Assembly: GCA_964591455.1 (NCBI GenBank)
Contig: CAZQDZ010000012.1
Span: 1 to 64,000, forward strand
Source: RFSX01 sp964591455
GTDB lineage: Bacteria > Bacteroidota > Bacteroidia > Chitinophagales > Saprospiraceae
Reading direction: 5' to 3'
DNA: 64,000 nt
This document shows positions 1 through 8,307 of the stretch, one piece after another. Positions within the stretch are counted from its first letter, which is position 1. Every line of letters begins with the position of its first letter. The notes below the pieces were generated by a model. The model searched no databases. It was not told the DNA's origin and saw nothing but the letters and a program-made list of their open reading frames with translations. Made by a program: the position numbers and the translations under genes.

Positions 1-141
1 CTTGGAAAGACTATCTGTTTAGCTTCTTTAACATCATGGCGTTTGCCATCTGTTACGATCAAAGGAGATGCTAATCTAGTGACAGTGCCTGAAGTGGAGA
101 AGTTGATGAGTGGCGATGCTAGTGGGCGGGTGTCTAGGTAA
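1..141 (+). other. Possible 3' end of a gene cut by the window edge
   Basis: Frame 1 is open from the first base to a TAA at 139-141 and reads as 46 residues ending in ...VPEVEKLMSGDASGRVSR. The composition is protein-like, but no family is recognisable. A second frame (bases 3-93) is also open, so the call is weak. The upstream sequence would decide it. Confidence 0.2.
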
Positions 142-420
142 GGTCAGTAGAAGAATGGAACTTCTAAGCTGGATTATTTTATTATGCAAGTCATAAGCTT
201 TAAGGCGATTGCATAATTTGTGGAAAACCAACCTTTACCTATTCTTTTAAGTGGCGACCTCTTTTTGTTTATAGCTATTTGGTTGGTATGAGCTGTCAGT
301 GGAGGGGCGGGGGTGCTCCATCTTCGTTCCCTGAGTATATAATAGGGGCAGATAAGTTATTGGAGGGTCAAATAAGCTACTAGATTTTACTAGTTCAAAA
401 AGCACAAATACCTGTTAATC
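142..420. other. Gap with no supported gene
   Basis: No start-to-stop frame of convincing length is present. The minus strand is open from about 415 down to a TAA at 247-249, with a proline/serine-rich reading and one ATG in the middle. I do not treat this as a gene. A short G-rich patch lies near 300-312. Confidence 0.3.
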
Positions 421-454
421 AAAGAAGTCGTTGCCAACGAGTGACAACGACTTC
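421..454 (-). terminator. Hairpin terminator of the tRNA
   Basis: Ten-base perfect stem: GAAGTCGTTG at 424-433 pairs with CAACGACTTC at 445-454. On the minus strand it sits 9 bases after the tRNA 3' end and is followed by TTT, which fits an intrinsic terminator for the tRNA transcript. Confidence 0.6.
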
Positions 455-463
455 TAATCTAAG

Positions 464-537
464 TAGCGTGAGACGGGCTTGAACCGTCGACCTCAGCATT
501 ATGAATGCTGCGCTCTAACCAGCTGAGCTACCACGCC
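464..537 (-). tRNA. tRNA-Met (anticodon CAT)
   Basis: The minus strand folds into a full cloverleaf. The acceptor GGCGTGG pairs with TCACGCT (G-T wobbles at both ends), the anticodon stem CAGCA/TGCTG carries CAT, and the T arm is GACGG-TTCAAGC-CCGTC. It is 74 nt with no encoded CCA. CAT could be elongator Met, initiator Met or a lysidine-modified Ile tRNA. The 1:72 G-T wobble and absence of the initiator GGG/CCC anticodon stem favour elongator Met. Confidence 0.92.
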
Positions 538-577
538 AAGTGTTTGCGAAGCGCCTGTCTCGACCTTAGTGGAGAGA

Positions 578-590
578 AGCTACCACGCCA
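578..590. repeat. 13-bp direct repeat of the tRNA-Met 5' end
   Basis: AGCTACCACGCCA at 578-590 repeats 526-538 exactly, which is the 5' end of the tRNA-Met gene (tRNA bases 1-12 plus one flanking base). The copy lies 41 bp upstream of the tRNA on its own strand. It may be the trace of a lost second tRNA or of an old recombination event. The remaining sequence to 844 shows no gene. Confidence 0.5.
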
Positions 591-844
591 TCGTTTAAAA
601 TGGACCGCAAATATATTTCAATTTTAAAAGGATAGTACTGTTTTCGTTTCTATTTTATGGCTTTTGAAAAAGGAAAAACCTCATAAGTAGCTTCATATTA
701 TTCTTCTTCGTCATGTGTATTATTATATACCCATGATTATTACTAGATTCTTGCAAAACGTTCTGGTTTGAGAACCAACAAATCTATCCTTAAATACTAG
801 ATGTGATAGCTTTTTCCATCTATGTTTGTAATTATCAATTACGC

Positions 845-2263
845 ATGTCTAGAATGATATATAAGCCTCACAATTACTTCTTATTGACAGCATTATTCTT
901 TGGGTTAATCTACATCTTCATTGTACCCCCATTTCAATCTCCAGACGAGGGACATCATCTATACAGAGCTTATCACCTTGCAGAGGGGCACTGGTTTGGG
1001 GAACAAACATTGGACCAAAGATTTGGAGGGGAGCTGCCAACAAATTTGATTTCCCTAGAAAACAGCTTTCGGTACTTACGCTATAATTATGAAGCAAGAA
1101 TCGATAAAGAGACATGGTGGGCAGGAGCTATGGTAGCCCTAGATTCCGAACAAAAGGCTTTTGTCGATTTTCCTAATGTCGCCTACTATTTACCATTGCC
1201 ATACTTGGTACAGTCTATTTCACTTAGAATTGGCATAGCATTGGATTTGCCACCTCTTTTTCTGTTGTACCTAAGTCGGATTTCAGGATTTCTGTTTTGG
1301 CTTACAGTGGTCTTCTTGGCAGTGCGGCTGATACCTATATACAAGAATACCTATGCGGCTGTCGCGTTATTACCATCCTCTTTATTTATTAATTCTGGAA
1401 TGACGGCTGATAGTTTCACCTATGGATTATGTTATCTGCTTTTCGCATACATTATGAAGCTTGCTTATGGTAAGAACACGAGGCCTAATGGTACCGATAA
1501 GATTAGTGTGAAAGCGTGGCTACTCTTACTTATTATTTCATTGTCGATTACCCTGAGCAAAGTCATTTATTTTCCCTTGCTGCTTTTGTTATTCTTAATC
1601 TCACCAATAAAATTCAGTCCTCCGTGGCATAAGCTCACTTTCATAGGTTCATTATTTTTTGCCAATATTTTGGTTTTAGTAGTGATGTTCAGCACTATGA
1701 AAAACACTTTTATCAGCTATGAAAATTATAATCCAACGTATCGGGAGAATGTACAATTGAATAAGGGGGTAAATCCTACACAACAATTAGATTTTATAAT
1801 TAGCAATCCACTCCAATTTGCAAAAATCGCCTTGCGTTCACATCTGGCCTATGCACCTGCCGCAGTCGTCCATTGTGTTGGCAAATTTGGTTGGGAGAAA
1901 AATTATTTACCCTTCTGGATTGTAGGCTTACTCATCTTAATGCTCTTGGCGGGGGGATTCATGGAAAGCAGTGAGTTTTATTCTCCTACCAAAAATTATA
2001 GATTGGTCTTTCTCTTTGCCATTGTGGCTATTGTAGGACTATTTACCATCGTAATTTATATGCAATGGTCACCTGTCAGAAACTCTACCATTTTTGCTTT
2101 GGGCGGACGGTATTATTTGCCGCTGCTTCCTCTCTTCTTTTTGATGCTGCGATTTTCCTCAATTAAGATTGACCAACGATTCTTGTTCATTGGCCTTAAG
2201 ATTATTACATGGCTTGGTCTATCCGTTGGGGTTTATAATGTGAGTATGCGCTATTGGATATAG
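845..2263 (+). CDS. DUF2142 family multi-pass membrane protein
   Basis: A polytopic inner-membrane protein of 472 residues from the chosen start. The first loop carries SPDEGHH (about residues 32-38) after the first membrane helix, the acidic signature of the DUF2142 family. This family resembles GT-C-fold glycosyltransferases, where such acidic residues bind a lipid-linked sugar donor. Around nine hydrophobic segments follow. The open frame begins with a GTG at 803, but the ATG at 845 (or 854) places the start just before the first helix and is preferred. The substrate is unknown. It stands alone, convergent with the lipoprotein gene downstream. Confidence 0.8.
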   Translation: MSRMIYKPHNYFLLTALFFGLIYIFIVPPFQSPDEGHHLYRAYHLAEGHWFGEQTLDQRFGGELPTNLISLENSFRYLRYNYEARIDKETWWAGAMVALDSEQKAFVDFPNVAYYLPLPYLVQSISLRIGIALDLPPLFLLYLSRISGFLFWLTVVFLAVRLIPIYKNTYAAVALLPSSLFINSGMTADSFTYGLCYLLFAYIMKLAYGKNTRPNGTDKISVKAWLLLLIISLSITLSKVIYFPLLLLLFLISPIKFSPPWHKLTFIGSLFFANILVLVVMFSTMKNTFISYENYNPTYRENVQLNKGVNPTQQLDFIISNPLQFAKIALRSHLAYAPAAVVHCVGKFGWEKNYLPFWIVGLLILMLLAGGFMESSEFYSPTKNYRLVFLFAIVAIVGLFTIVIYMQWSPVRNSTIFALGGRYYLPLLPLFFLMLRFSSIKIDQRFLFIGLKIITWLGLSVGVYNVSMRYWI

Positions 2264-2313
2264 AGACATCTAATCGCTATTTTGACGATAATGATAGGCG
2301 TATCCAAAATTGA

Positions 2314-2406
2314 TATGAGGTGGACAAGTGGGGTGAGGACATTGCGGAAGAATTTGATAAACTCTATAAAAGCGGTGCGCTAATCGACCATATAGAATTA
2401 GTATAA
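2314..2406 (+). pseudogene. Gene remnant, about 30 codons
   Basis: In a 180-bp gap the plus strand is open after a TGA at 2311-2313 and reads WGEDIAEEFDKLYKSGALID up to a TAA at 2404-2406. The mix of charged and hydrophobic residues looks coded rather than random. The only possible start is a GTG at 2320. It is more likely the tail of a deleted gene than a working peptide gene, and I do not recognise the family. Confidence 0.35.
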
Positions 2407-2442
2407 TTAAATATGGATTAATTATAATTCAATGTACCCTTA

Positions 2443-3192
2443 CTATTCTTCTAAACAGTCAACTTCTATGAAGTCTTGCATATTATCTATAAGAATATTG
2501 CCATGTATGACCTTCTCTAAGTCAAACTTATGATAGGATTCTAACCATATGGAAGTAAAACTTATATCAGCTCGAAACGTATGAGTATAGGTTTTCCATT
2601 CCTCATGATCTATGAAGGGGCTTGTGTATATCAGATGTGTTCTTGCACAAAGTTCTTCTGAAGCATATATTCTTAATTGTATAGGGTCGTCAAATGTTAT
2701 ACGTTCTCCTCTGGATTGCTTTGTTTGGGAATTCAACGTTTTTGAATGAGCAAGGTCAATGGCAAAATTGTAACACTTCCCTTGGGTCAGTGGTTTGTTA
2801 AGCGTTTGTGATATGGACTCATAAGTGAGGTCTCCCCTATATACCATGCCAATGAATGTTTTGCCATCAGAAGGATGATTTTTTACGTTACTAAAATCTG
2901 TATCTATACCATGTACATCAGGAGGTGTTGTTCTATGGAATCGGCTGTTGCAATCGGTCCAATGGTTAGGCAAGGCAGAGAATTCGCCATCTACATTGAC
3001 TGAACCAGCTGTTGGTATTCCTTCAAAGGATGGATTGAAGATGTATCCTTCGGTAGCGTAATCTGTTGTGTCCTTAACTGGTTCAGGTATAATGTGGTCG
3101 TTATAATCAGAGTTAGAAACAGGCATTTCTTGAGATGATTTGCAACTTACTAAGCCAAGAAGAAGTATCATGCAGTATTTGACTTGTTTCAT
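2443..3192 (-). CDS. Lipoprotein with N-terminal NPSFE-type beta domain
   Basis: 249 residues. A short signal ends in LLGLVSC, giving a lipidated Cys17. After a flexible stretch comes GYIFNPSFEG (about 50-59), the opening of a carbohydrate-binding-like jelly-roll domain often seen in Bacteroidota surface proteins. It probably sits on the outer membrane. No catalytic signature is visible. The protein at 9755-11191 opens in the same way with NPSLEDW, so the two share a domain type. Just upstream on the same strand is a gene for a tiny secreted peptide (3250-3414). Confidence 0.7.
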   Translation of the reverse strand: MKQVKYCMILLLGLVSCKSSQEMPVSNSDYNDHIIPEPVKDTTDYATEGYIFNPSFEGIPTAGSVNVDGEFSALPNHWTDCNSRFHRTTPPDVHGIDTDFSNVKNHPSDGKTFIGMVYRGDLTYESISQTLNKPLTQGKCYNFAIDLAHSKTLNSQTKQSRGERITFDDPIQLRIYASEELCARTHLIYTSPFIDHEEWKTYTHTFRADISFTSIWLESYHKFDLEKVIHGNILIDNMQDFIEVDCLEE

Positions 3193-3249
3193 AATGTCTA
3201 ATTTTTTTCTCTTGCTCGTTTACAGCAATTGAATCATTGTCTCTGATAA

Positions 3250-3414
3250 TTAATTGAACTCACAATTATCATCTATCGTACCGTCCTGACCATCTTTGAC
3301 GCAAGGTGCACCTATCTCTGAATTACCTCTGATACATAAATTTGAAATCGTACCCTGCCATGGTAGAAGGGTACAAATTATTATTAGAGAAAGTAAAAGA
3401 ATAATGATTCTCAT
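3250..3414 (-). CDS. Small secreted peptide, 54 residues
   Basis: ATG at 3412-3414 to TAA at 3250-3252. The first 18 residues (MRIIILLLSLIIICTLLP) form a clear hydrophobic signal segment. The rest contains three cysteines (27, 39, 51) and an acidic Asp/Gly stretch (DGQDGTIDDN, 41-50), like a calcium-binding loop. It lies about 60 bp upstream of the lipoprotein gene on the same strand, so co-transcription is possible. It is a real-looking gene below usual length cut-offs, with unknown function. Confidence 0.6.
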   Translation of the reverse strand: MRIIILLLSLIIICTLLPWQGTISNLCIRGNSEIGAPCVKDGQDGTIDDNCEFN

Positions 3415-3532
3415 AGCTAGTTATTCTGATTAGATAAATTTAATAAAAAGCTATGAGATCATTGCCAACTGGCTGCGCTCAAGCACACTCACAGGAATGG
3501 CATTTATAAGAGAGTAGGCTTAATTCACCAAC

Positions 3533-4438
3533 CTAAAACCGCATCAATTCCACAAACTGATTATACCGTTGAAGTATCTGTGGATCATCTAGCGTCTTAA
3601 GCTTATCTAGGCTGAATTCCTCCACGCAGAATGATGCCATGGTAGAACCATAAACAACTGCCGTACGCATGTTCTCAAAAGAGATGTCTCCAGTCTTTGC
3701 AAGATAACCCATAAAACCGCCCGCAAACGTATCACCAGCACCTGTAGGATCTTTAACCTCAGCGAGTGGCAGGGCAGGGCAGTAGAAAGTTTTGTCTTTA
3801 GACATCAGCATGGCGCCATGCTCACCTTTCTTTATAATGAGGTACTTAGGTCCCATCTGGAATATCTTGTGGGCTGCTTTGACCAGAGAGTATTCTCCAG
3901 ATAGCTGTCTGGCCTCCTCGTCATTGATTGTCAAGACATCTACTTTTGCTATGGCTTCTTTGAGTCTGTCCATGGCGATATCCATCCAGAAGTTCATCGT
4001 ATCCAATACAATCAATTTTGGAGAGGTTAACTGCTCTGCTACTCTGATTTGGATGTCTGGTGTTAGATTGCCCAGCATGATGTATTGGCTATTCTTATAA
4101 CTATCGGGCAGCTCAGGGTCAAAATCATCTAATACATTGAGGTCTGTCTGTAGCGTATCCCTTTGGTTCATGTTCTCATGGTACTTCCCAGCCCAAAAGA
4201 AGGTCTTACCATTTTCTACAATCTTCAGTCCATCCATGGAGACCCCTCTGGATTCTAAGGTCTGAATCTCTTCTTTAGGGAAATCTGCCCCTACAATAGA
4301 GGTTAGCCTGATATCATTAGTAAAGTAGGAGGCCGCCCAGGATATATAGGTACAGGCACCCCCGATTACTTTTTCCGCATGACCATATGGGGTTTGGATA
4401 TCATCAAAGGCAACTGTTCCGACTGTAAGTAAACTCAT
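3533..4438 (-). CDS. PfkB-family sugar or nucleoside kinase
   Basis: 301 residues, cytoplasmic. It has the ribokinase fold with a substrate-side GG motif near the N terminus (VIGGACTY, 24-31), the NxxE magnesium motif as NDEE (172-175), and the DPTGAGDTFAGG anion hole with catalytic base Asp236. It transfers phosphate from ATP to a sugar or nucleoside hydroxyl. The subfamily is not clear from sequence alone, though adenosine/ribokinase-like members of this length are common. It has its own promoter (TTG, 19 bp, TACCTTTG at 4462-4491) and diverges from the DsbD-type genes. Confidence 0.87.
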   Translation of the reverse strand: MSLLTVGTVAFDDIQTPYGHAEKVIGGACTYISWAASYFTNDIRLTSIVGADFPKEEIQTLESRGVSMDGLKIVENGKTFFWAGKYHENMNQRDTLQTDLNVLDDFDPELPDSYKNSQYIMLGNLTPDIQIRVAEQLTSPKLIVLDTMNFWMDIAMDRLKEAIAKVDVLTINDEEARQLSGEYSLVKAAHKIFQMGPKYLIIKKGEHGAMLMSKDKTFYCPALPLAEVKDPTGAGDTFAGGFMGYLAKTGDISFENMRTAVVYGSTMASFCVEEFSLDKLKTLDDPQILQRYNQFVELMRF

Positions 4439-4461
4439 TTTATGCTTGTTTTTAATAGCCT

Positions 4462-4491
4462 CAAAGGTACATTTTCCTTTTACTTGTTCAA
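4462..4491 (-). promoter_or_regulatory. Bacteroidota-type promoter of the PfkB kinase gene
   Basis: On the minus strand TTG (4489-4491) is followed after 19 bases by TACCTTTG (4462-4469), matching the -33 TTG / -7 TAnnTTTG consensus. It lies 24 bases upstream of the start codon. Confidence 0.6.
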
Positions 4492-4506
4492 CTATTGTTA
4501 ATTATC

Positions 4507-4522
4507 TACGAAATATTTCGTA
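4507..4522. promoter_or_regulatory. Perfect 16-bp palindrome, likely operator
   Basis: TACGAAATATTTCGTA is fully self-complementary. It sits in the divergent region between the PfkB kinase gene and the DsbD-alpha gene, 5 bases ahead of a TAATTTTG -7 box for the rightward gene. This is a natural place for a dimeric regulator to control one or both genes. Confidence 0.5.
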
Positions 4523-4526
4523 AAAA

Positions 4527-4534
4527 GTTAATTT
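4527..4534 (+). promoter_or_regulatory. -7 promoter box of the DsbD-alpha gene
   Basis: TAATTTTG matches TAnnTTTG. It is immediately downstream of the palindrome and about 80 bases before the chosen start. A -33 TTG at the ideal distance is not obvious, since the palindrome occupies that position. Confidence 0.4.
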
Positions 4535-4613
4535 TGTGATAACATGCGCTGATTTCAAGCATAAATCATGGATGAGTAAGAACTTGTGTATTATTTACAA
4601 TAAGGCAATAACA

Positions 4614-5051
4614 ATGAGAATCCTATTATTTTCTTTATTCGTTTGTTCATTAACAGCTGCTATGGGGCAGAATGAAGATATAGTTCAGTGGTCAGGCGAA
4701 TTTGATAAAGCAAGTCAGACTATAAATATTAAGGCAGATATCGAAGGTAAGTGGGTGATTTATAGCCAGTTTACAGACCCTGAAGGTCCTATACCTTTGG
4801 AATTTGAATTCGAGCCTGCGGATGGCGTCACCTTAGATGGGGATGTGGCAGAATTGACAGAAGTGATAGAAGAACATTCTGAGATGTTCGGGGTAACGGT
4901 CAGAAAATTCAAATCTGAAGCCTCATTTGCACAAGTCTTGAATTCTGGCTGGAAACCAGGTCAAGTCATCAAAAGTCATGTTACCTATATGGCCTGTAAC
5001 GATGAACTCTGTTTGCCACCAGAAACGGTTACCTTTGATGTAAAGCTGTAA
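4614..5051 (+). CDS. Secreted DsbD-alpha-domain protein
   Basis: 145 residues from the ATG that opens a clear signal peptide (MRILLFSLFVCSLTAAMGQ). The open frame extends upstream to 4536 without signal-like sequence. The mature part is one immunoglobulin-like DsbD N-terminal domain ending in YMACNDELCLPP, with the redox pair Cys128/Cys133. In DsbD this domain takes electrons from the membrane core and passes them to periplasmic partners. Here it is a free-standing copy directly before a full DsbD, probably a dedicated periplasmic electron carrier or substrate-specific partner. Confidence 0.8.
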   Translation: MRILLFSLFVCSLTAAMGQNEDIVQWSGEFDKASQTINIKADIEGKWVIYSQFTDPEGPIPLEFEFEPADGVTLDGDVAELTEVIEEHSEMFGVTVRKFKSEASFAQVLNSGWKPGQVIKSHVTYMACNDELCLPPETVTFDVKL

Positions 5052-5138
5052 CTAACTCAAAATTGATTTTTTTCTTTAAACTACAATAACTATCTAGACT
5101 TAACTCAGTTAAGTTTAGTGTAAAAGCGATACCGAGCG

Positions 5139-7889
5139 ATGCGATTGATTTCATTATTCCTACTTATCTGGACAGCAACGATATCTGTCCAAGCTCAGAT
5201 GTTCGAACCAGTCAAATGGACTATCACCTCAGAACACATACAAGGTGATGAGCACGAACTCATCTTTGAAGCCAAACTGGAAAATAACTGGACGGTGTAT
5301 TCTCTGTACACTGCAGATAACGGCCCTATCCCTACTTCTATTAATTACGAATCAGAGGGATTTGAAAAAATAGGGAAGGCCGAAGAACAAGGAAAAAAGA
5401 AAGAAGGCTTCGATAAAATGTTTGAAGTCGACGTCATCAAATTTCTGCATAACGAACCCTATATCATAAAGCAGAAAGTGACGGCTCCTTCAGGGACTGA
5501 GGTCTCAGGCTATCTCACTTATATGACCTGTGATAACGAACGATGTCTGCCACCTACAGATGTCGATTTCACCTTGGCCTTAAATGCAGCCTCCTCCAAT
5601 GAACAAAAATCAAAACCTAAAGCAGACAACAAAGACCAAGGCAGTACGGAGACAAAGCCTGCCTCAGGAATAGGAAAGATAGGTTCTGTGACTGGGATAG
5701 CGGACAAAGCCGTAGACGCCACAACAGAACAAGCTAATAAAGTCACAAGCACGATTAATACTCAAGCGGAGGAGGCCAAAAAGATTGTAGTCAATAAGAC
5801 CTCAGAAGTCAAAAATACTATAGTCAATAAGGTATCTGAACCTGTATCTATACCAGCAATAAACGTAGGTCAGCAAGAAAATACAGACAATGGATTACTC
5901 GAACCAGTATCGTGGGATATTGCGATTAGAGCACTGGGGAATGATGAGTATGAATTGACATATACTGGTGATATAGAAGAAGGATGGACAGTATACTCTC
6001 AGTTTACTCCTGATAATGGGCCGTATCCTACTGAGGTTACCTACGAAGGTGAGGGGATAGAGAAAATTGGAAAGGGTAATGAGGCAGGCCATGTAAAAAA
6101 GGGCTTTGATAAAATTTTCGAGGTAGAAGTTATCAAGATTCTCGCAGATGAGCCCTATGTCATTACTCATAAGATAAAGGCAAATGGGGTAGACAAGCTT
6201 AAAGGATATTTGACCTATATGGCATGTGATGCTTCTAAATGTTTGCCGCCGACTGATGTAGAGTTTGCCTTTGATTTAAAGTCGGGACAGGCCATTTCAT
6301 ATGATTCTGTGGATGGCGCAGTTGCTGCTGGTTCTGCTATAAATGTACCAGCGGTGCTGCCGAGCAGTGGACCAAAGATAGAAGGCAATATTATAGACCA
6401 AAAGGTGCCAACGCTTTTCAGCACATTCAAGAATCCTATAGGTAATTGTCAGGGAGGAGAAAAGGCAGCTAGTACCTTATTGATGTCATTTATATTTGGA
6501 TTCTTAGGTGGATTGTTGGCTTTGCTGACCCCCTGCGTATTTCCGATGATTCCATTGACGGTATCGTTTTTTACTAAAGATACAAAACGCAAAGGGTGGG
6601 TTAACGGACTCATATATGGGGCTTCGATTATATTTATATATGTGACTTTGGGATTGGCTATTACGGCCATCTTTGGAGACGAAGCATTGAACAGACTTTC
6701 CACCAATTGGATAGCCAATACCTTGTTCTTTATCATCTTTGTCCTTTTTGCCTTTTCTTTCTTCGGGTACTATGAGATTACCTTACCAAGTTCCTGGTCG
6801 ACGAAGAGTGATTCCATGGCCGACAAAGGGGGTATGATTGGTATATTCTTTATGGCCTTTACCTTGGCATTGGTCTCTTTCTCATGTACTGGACCTATTA
6901 TAGGTACGGCCATAGTGCAGTCGGCCACGAGTAAGTTAGGGCCATTTATAGTGATGTTTGGTTTCTCATTGGCATTGGCCTTACCATTCGGATTATTTGC
7001 TGCGGTACCTGCGATGCTTAATAGCCTGCCTCAGTCAGGGGGCTGGATGAATTCTGTGAAGGTGGTCTTAGGATTTTTAGAATTAGCCTTGGCATTCAAA
7101 TTTTTGTCAGTAGCCGACTTGACAAACGGATGGGGGTTCTTGAAATATGAATTATTTATGGGCGCCTGGGTGCTCTGCTTTGCAGGGATGACAGCCTACC
7201 TTTTTGGACTCATCAAATTTCCACATGATAGCCCAGTTAAAAAATTATCACCCTTACGGATGATCCTAGCACTACTATCATTGGCATTCACCATATATCT
7301 AGTTACCGGCTTTTTCTTTAATGATAAGACCAAGAGTTATAAGTCATTACCTGCTATGAGTGGACTAGCACCTCCTAGTCAATACAATTTCTTCTTGGAT
7401 AAACCTCAACCGGAAAAATCTATCAAAGACCAGTATCCTTCTTATTCTATCTGTGCTAATAATATACCCTGCTTTAAGGATTATTATGAAGGCAAGGCTT
7501 ATGCAGCCTCTGTAGGCAAACCTGTCTTCTTAGATTTTACAGGACATGGTTGTGTCAATTGTCGTAAGACAGAAGAACACATCTGGATCAAAGATGAAAT
7601 ACGAGATAAGCTGGTCGATGATTGGGTTCTGGTATCCTTATATGTAGATGAAGATACGAAGTTAGAGAATGTATATACCTCTAAGCAAAGACAAAAAAAG
7701 CTACGTAATATTGGAAATAAGTGGGCAGATTTTCAGATTATAAATTTTGAACAGAATTCTCAACCACTCTATGTGATGATGACTCCAGAAGAACAAGTAC
7801 TTGCCAATCCTCGAGGATATAAAGAAGGGGTAGAGGGATATGCTGAGTATATGGAATGTGGTTATAAGGCATACGAGAATACTAAGTGA
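5139..7889 (+). CDS. dsbD: Thiol:disulfide interchange protein DsbD with duplicated alpha domain
   Basis: 916 residues that move electrons from cytoplasmic thioredoxin to the periplasm. Order: signal peptide (1-20); alpha domain 1 with Cys131/Cys136; an Ala/Lys/Thr/Val-rich linker (about 155-245) with repeated KTSEVKN/NKVSE-like segments; alpha domain 2 with Cys363/Cys368; an eight-helix CcdA-like core with Cys466 (LTPCVFPMIP) and Cys583 (SFSCTGPIIG); and a C-terminal thioredoxin domain with CVNC (805-808). E. coli DsbD has a single alpha domain and about 565 residues, so the duplication and long linker are unusual. A further alpha domain is encoded just upstream. All redox cysteines are present. 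Confidence 0.9.
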   Translation: MRLISLFLLIWTATISVQAQMFEPVKWTITSEHIQGDEHELIFEAKLENNWTVYSLYTADNGPIPTSINYESEGFEKIGKAEEQGKKKEGFDKMFEVDVIKFLHNEPYIIKQKVTAPSGTEVSGYLTYMTCDNERCLPPTDVDFTLALNAASSNEQKSKPKADNKDQGSTETKPASGIGKIGSVTGIADKAVDATTEQANKVTSTINTQAEEAKKIVVNKTSEVKNTIVNKVSEPVSIPAINVGQQENTDNGLLEPVSWDIAIRALGNDEYELTYTGDIEEGWTVYSQFTPDNGPYPTEVTYEGEGIEKIGKGNEAGHVKKGFDKIFEVEVIKILADEPYVITHKIKANGVDKLKGYLTYMACDASKCLPPTDVEFAFDLKSGQAISYDSVDGAVAAGSAINVPAVLPSSGPKIEGNIIDQKVPTLFSTFKNPIGNCQGGEKAASTLLMSFIFGFLGGLLALLTPCVFPMIPLTVSFFTKDTKRKGWVNGLIYGASIIFIYVTLGLAITAIFGDEALNRLSTNWIANTLFFIIFVLFAFSFFGYYEITLPSSWSTKSDSMADKGGMIGIFFMAFTLALVSFSCTGPIIGTAIVQSATSKLGPFIVMFGFSLALALPFGLFAAVPAMLNSLPQSGGWMNSVKVVLGFLELALAFKFLSVADLTNGWGFLKYELFMGAWVLCFAGMTAYLFGLIKFPHDSPVKKLSPLRMILALLSLAFTIYLVTGFFFNDKTKSYKSLPAMSGLAPPSQYNFFLDKPQPEKSIKDQYPSYSICANNIPCFKDYYEGKAYAASVGKPVFLDFTGHGCVNCRKTEEHIWIKDEIRDKLVDDWVLVSLYVDEDTKLENVYTSKQRQKKLRNIGNKWADFQIINFEQNSQPLYVMMTPEEQVLANPRGYKEGVEGYAEYMECGYKAYENTK

Positions 7890-7920
7890 AATAATAATTA
7901 AATATTATAGATTTAAAAAA

Positions 7921-7954
7921 AAGAGCTACTCATGATATGGGTGGCTCTTTTTTT
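7921..7954 (+). terminator. Intrinsic terminator after dsbD
   Basis: A nine-base stem AAGAGCTAC (7921-7929) / GTGGCTCTT (7941-7949) with an 11-base loop, followed by a run of seven Ts ending at 7954. It is 32 bases past the dsbD stop. Confidence 0.8.
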
Positions 7955-8107
7955 CGGTAAGTCTCTACCTAAACATGGATATTATATAACCAAATGGTAA
8001 CTAAATCGACTTTCATAGCTGTTGGTGAGGGCCCCAAAACATGTGGGTTTTGTTTTACCAATATCGCACTCCCTGCGAAATTGCCATTTCTGACACCACT
8101 TAGAAGT

Positions 8108-8293
8108 CTAACTACCTAAGTACCCACTTTTCAAAGTCTCATTTAAGAAAATTCTAGTATCAATAGACTGAAAATCAGGCTTATAGGGTGTCAATGTATG
8201 CAGTTGGTACCTCTTGAATCCATCTAGAATTTGATAGTCAATTACATTTGAATTATCAATTTGATTGCTCAGACTGGCAAGAATTAATAAAAT
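8108..8293 (-). pseudogene. C-terminal remnant of an unidentified gene
   Basis: The minus strand has an open frame of 61 codons, with no start codon, ending at a TAG at 8108-8110. It reads in part VIDYQILDGFKRYQLHTLTP and ends NETLKSGYLGS. The composition is convincingly protein-like. It runs into the promoter region of the plus-strand gene at 8308, so the 5' part has been lost. No family recognised. The rest of the 7955-8307 gap holds only a weak GTTTTG hairpin near 8034-8053. Confidence 0.4.
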
Positions 8294-8307
8294 TTAAAAG
8301 AAGCAAA

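Noticed and set aside
8034..8053. CAAAAC/GTTTTG hairpin followed by T residues
   Set aside because: The stem is only 6 bp and no gene ends nearby on that strand, so it is not called a terminator.
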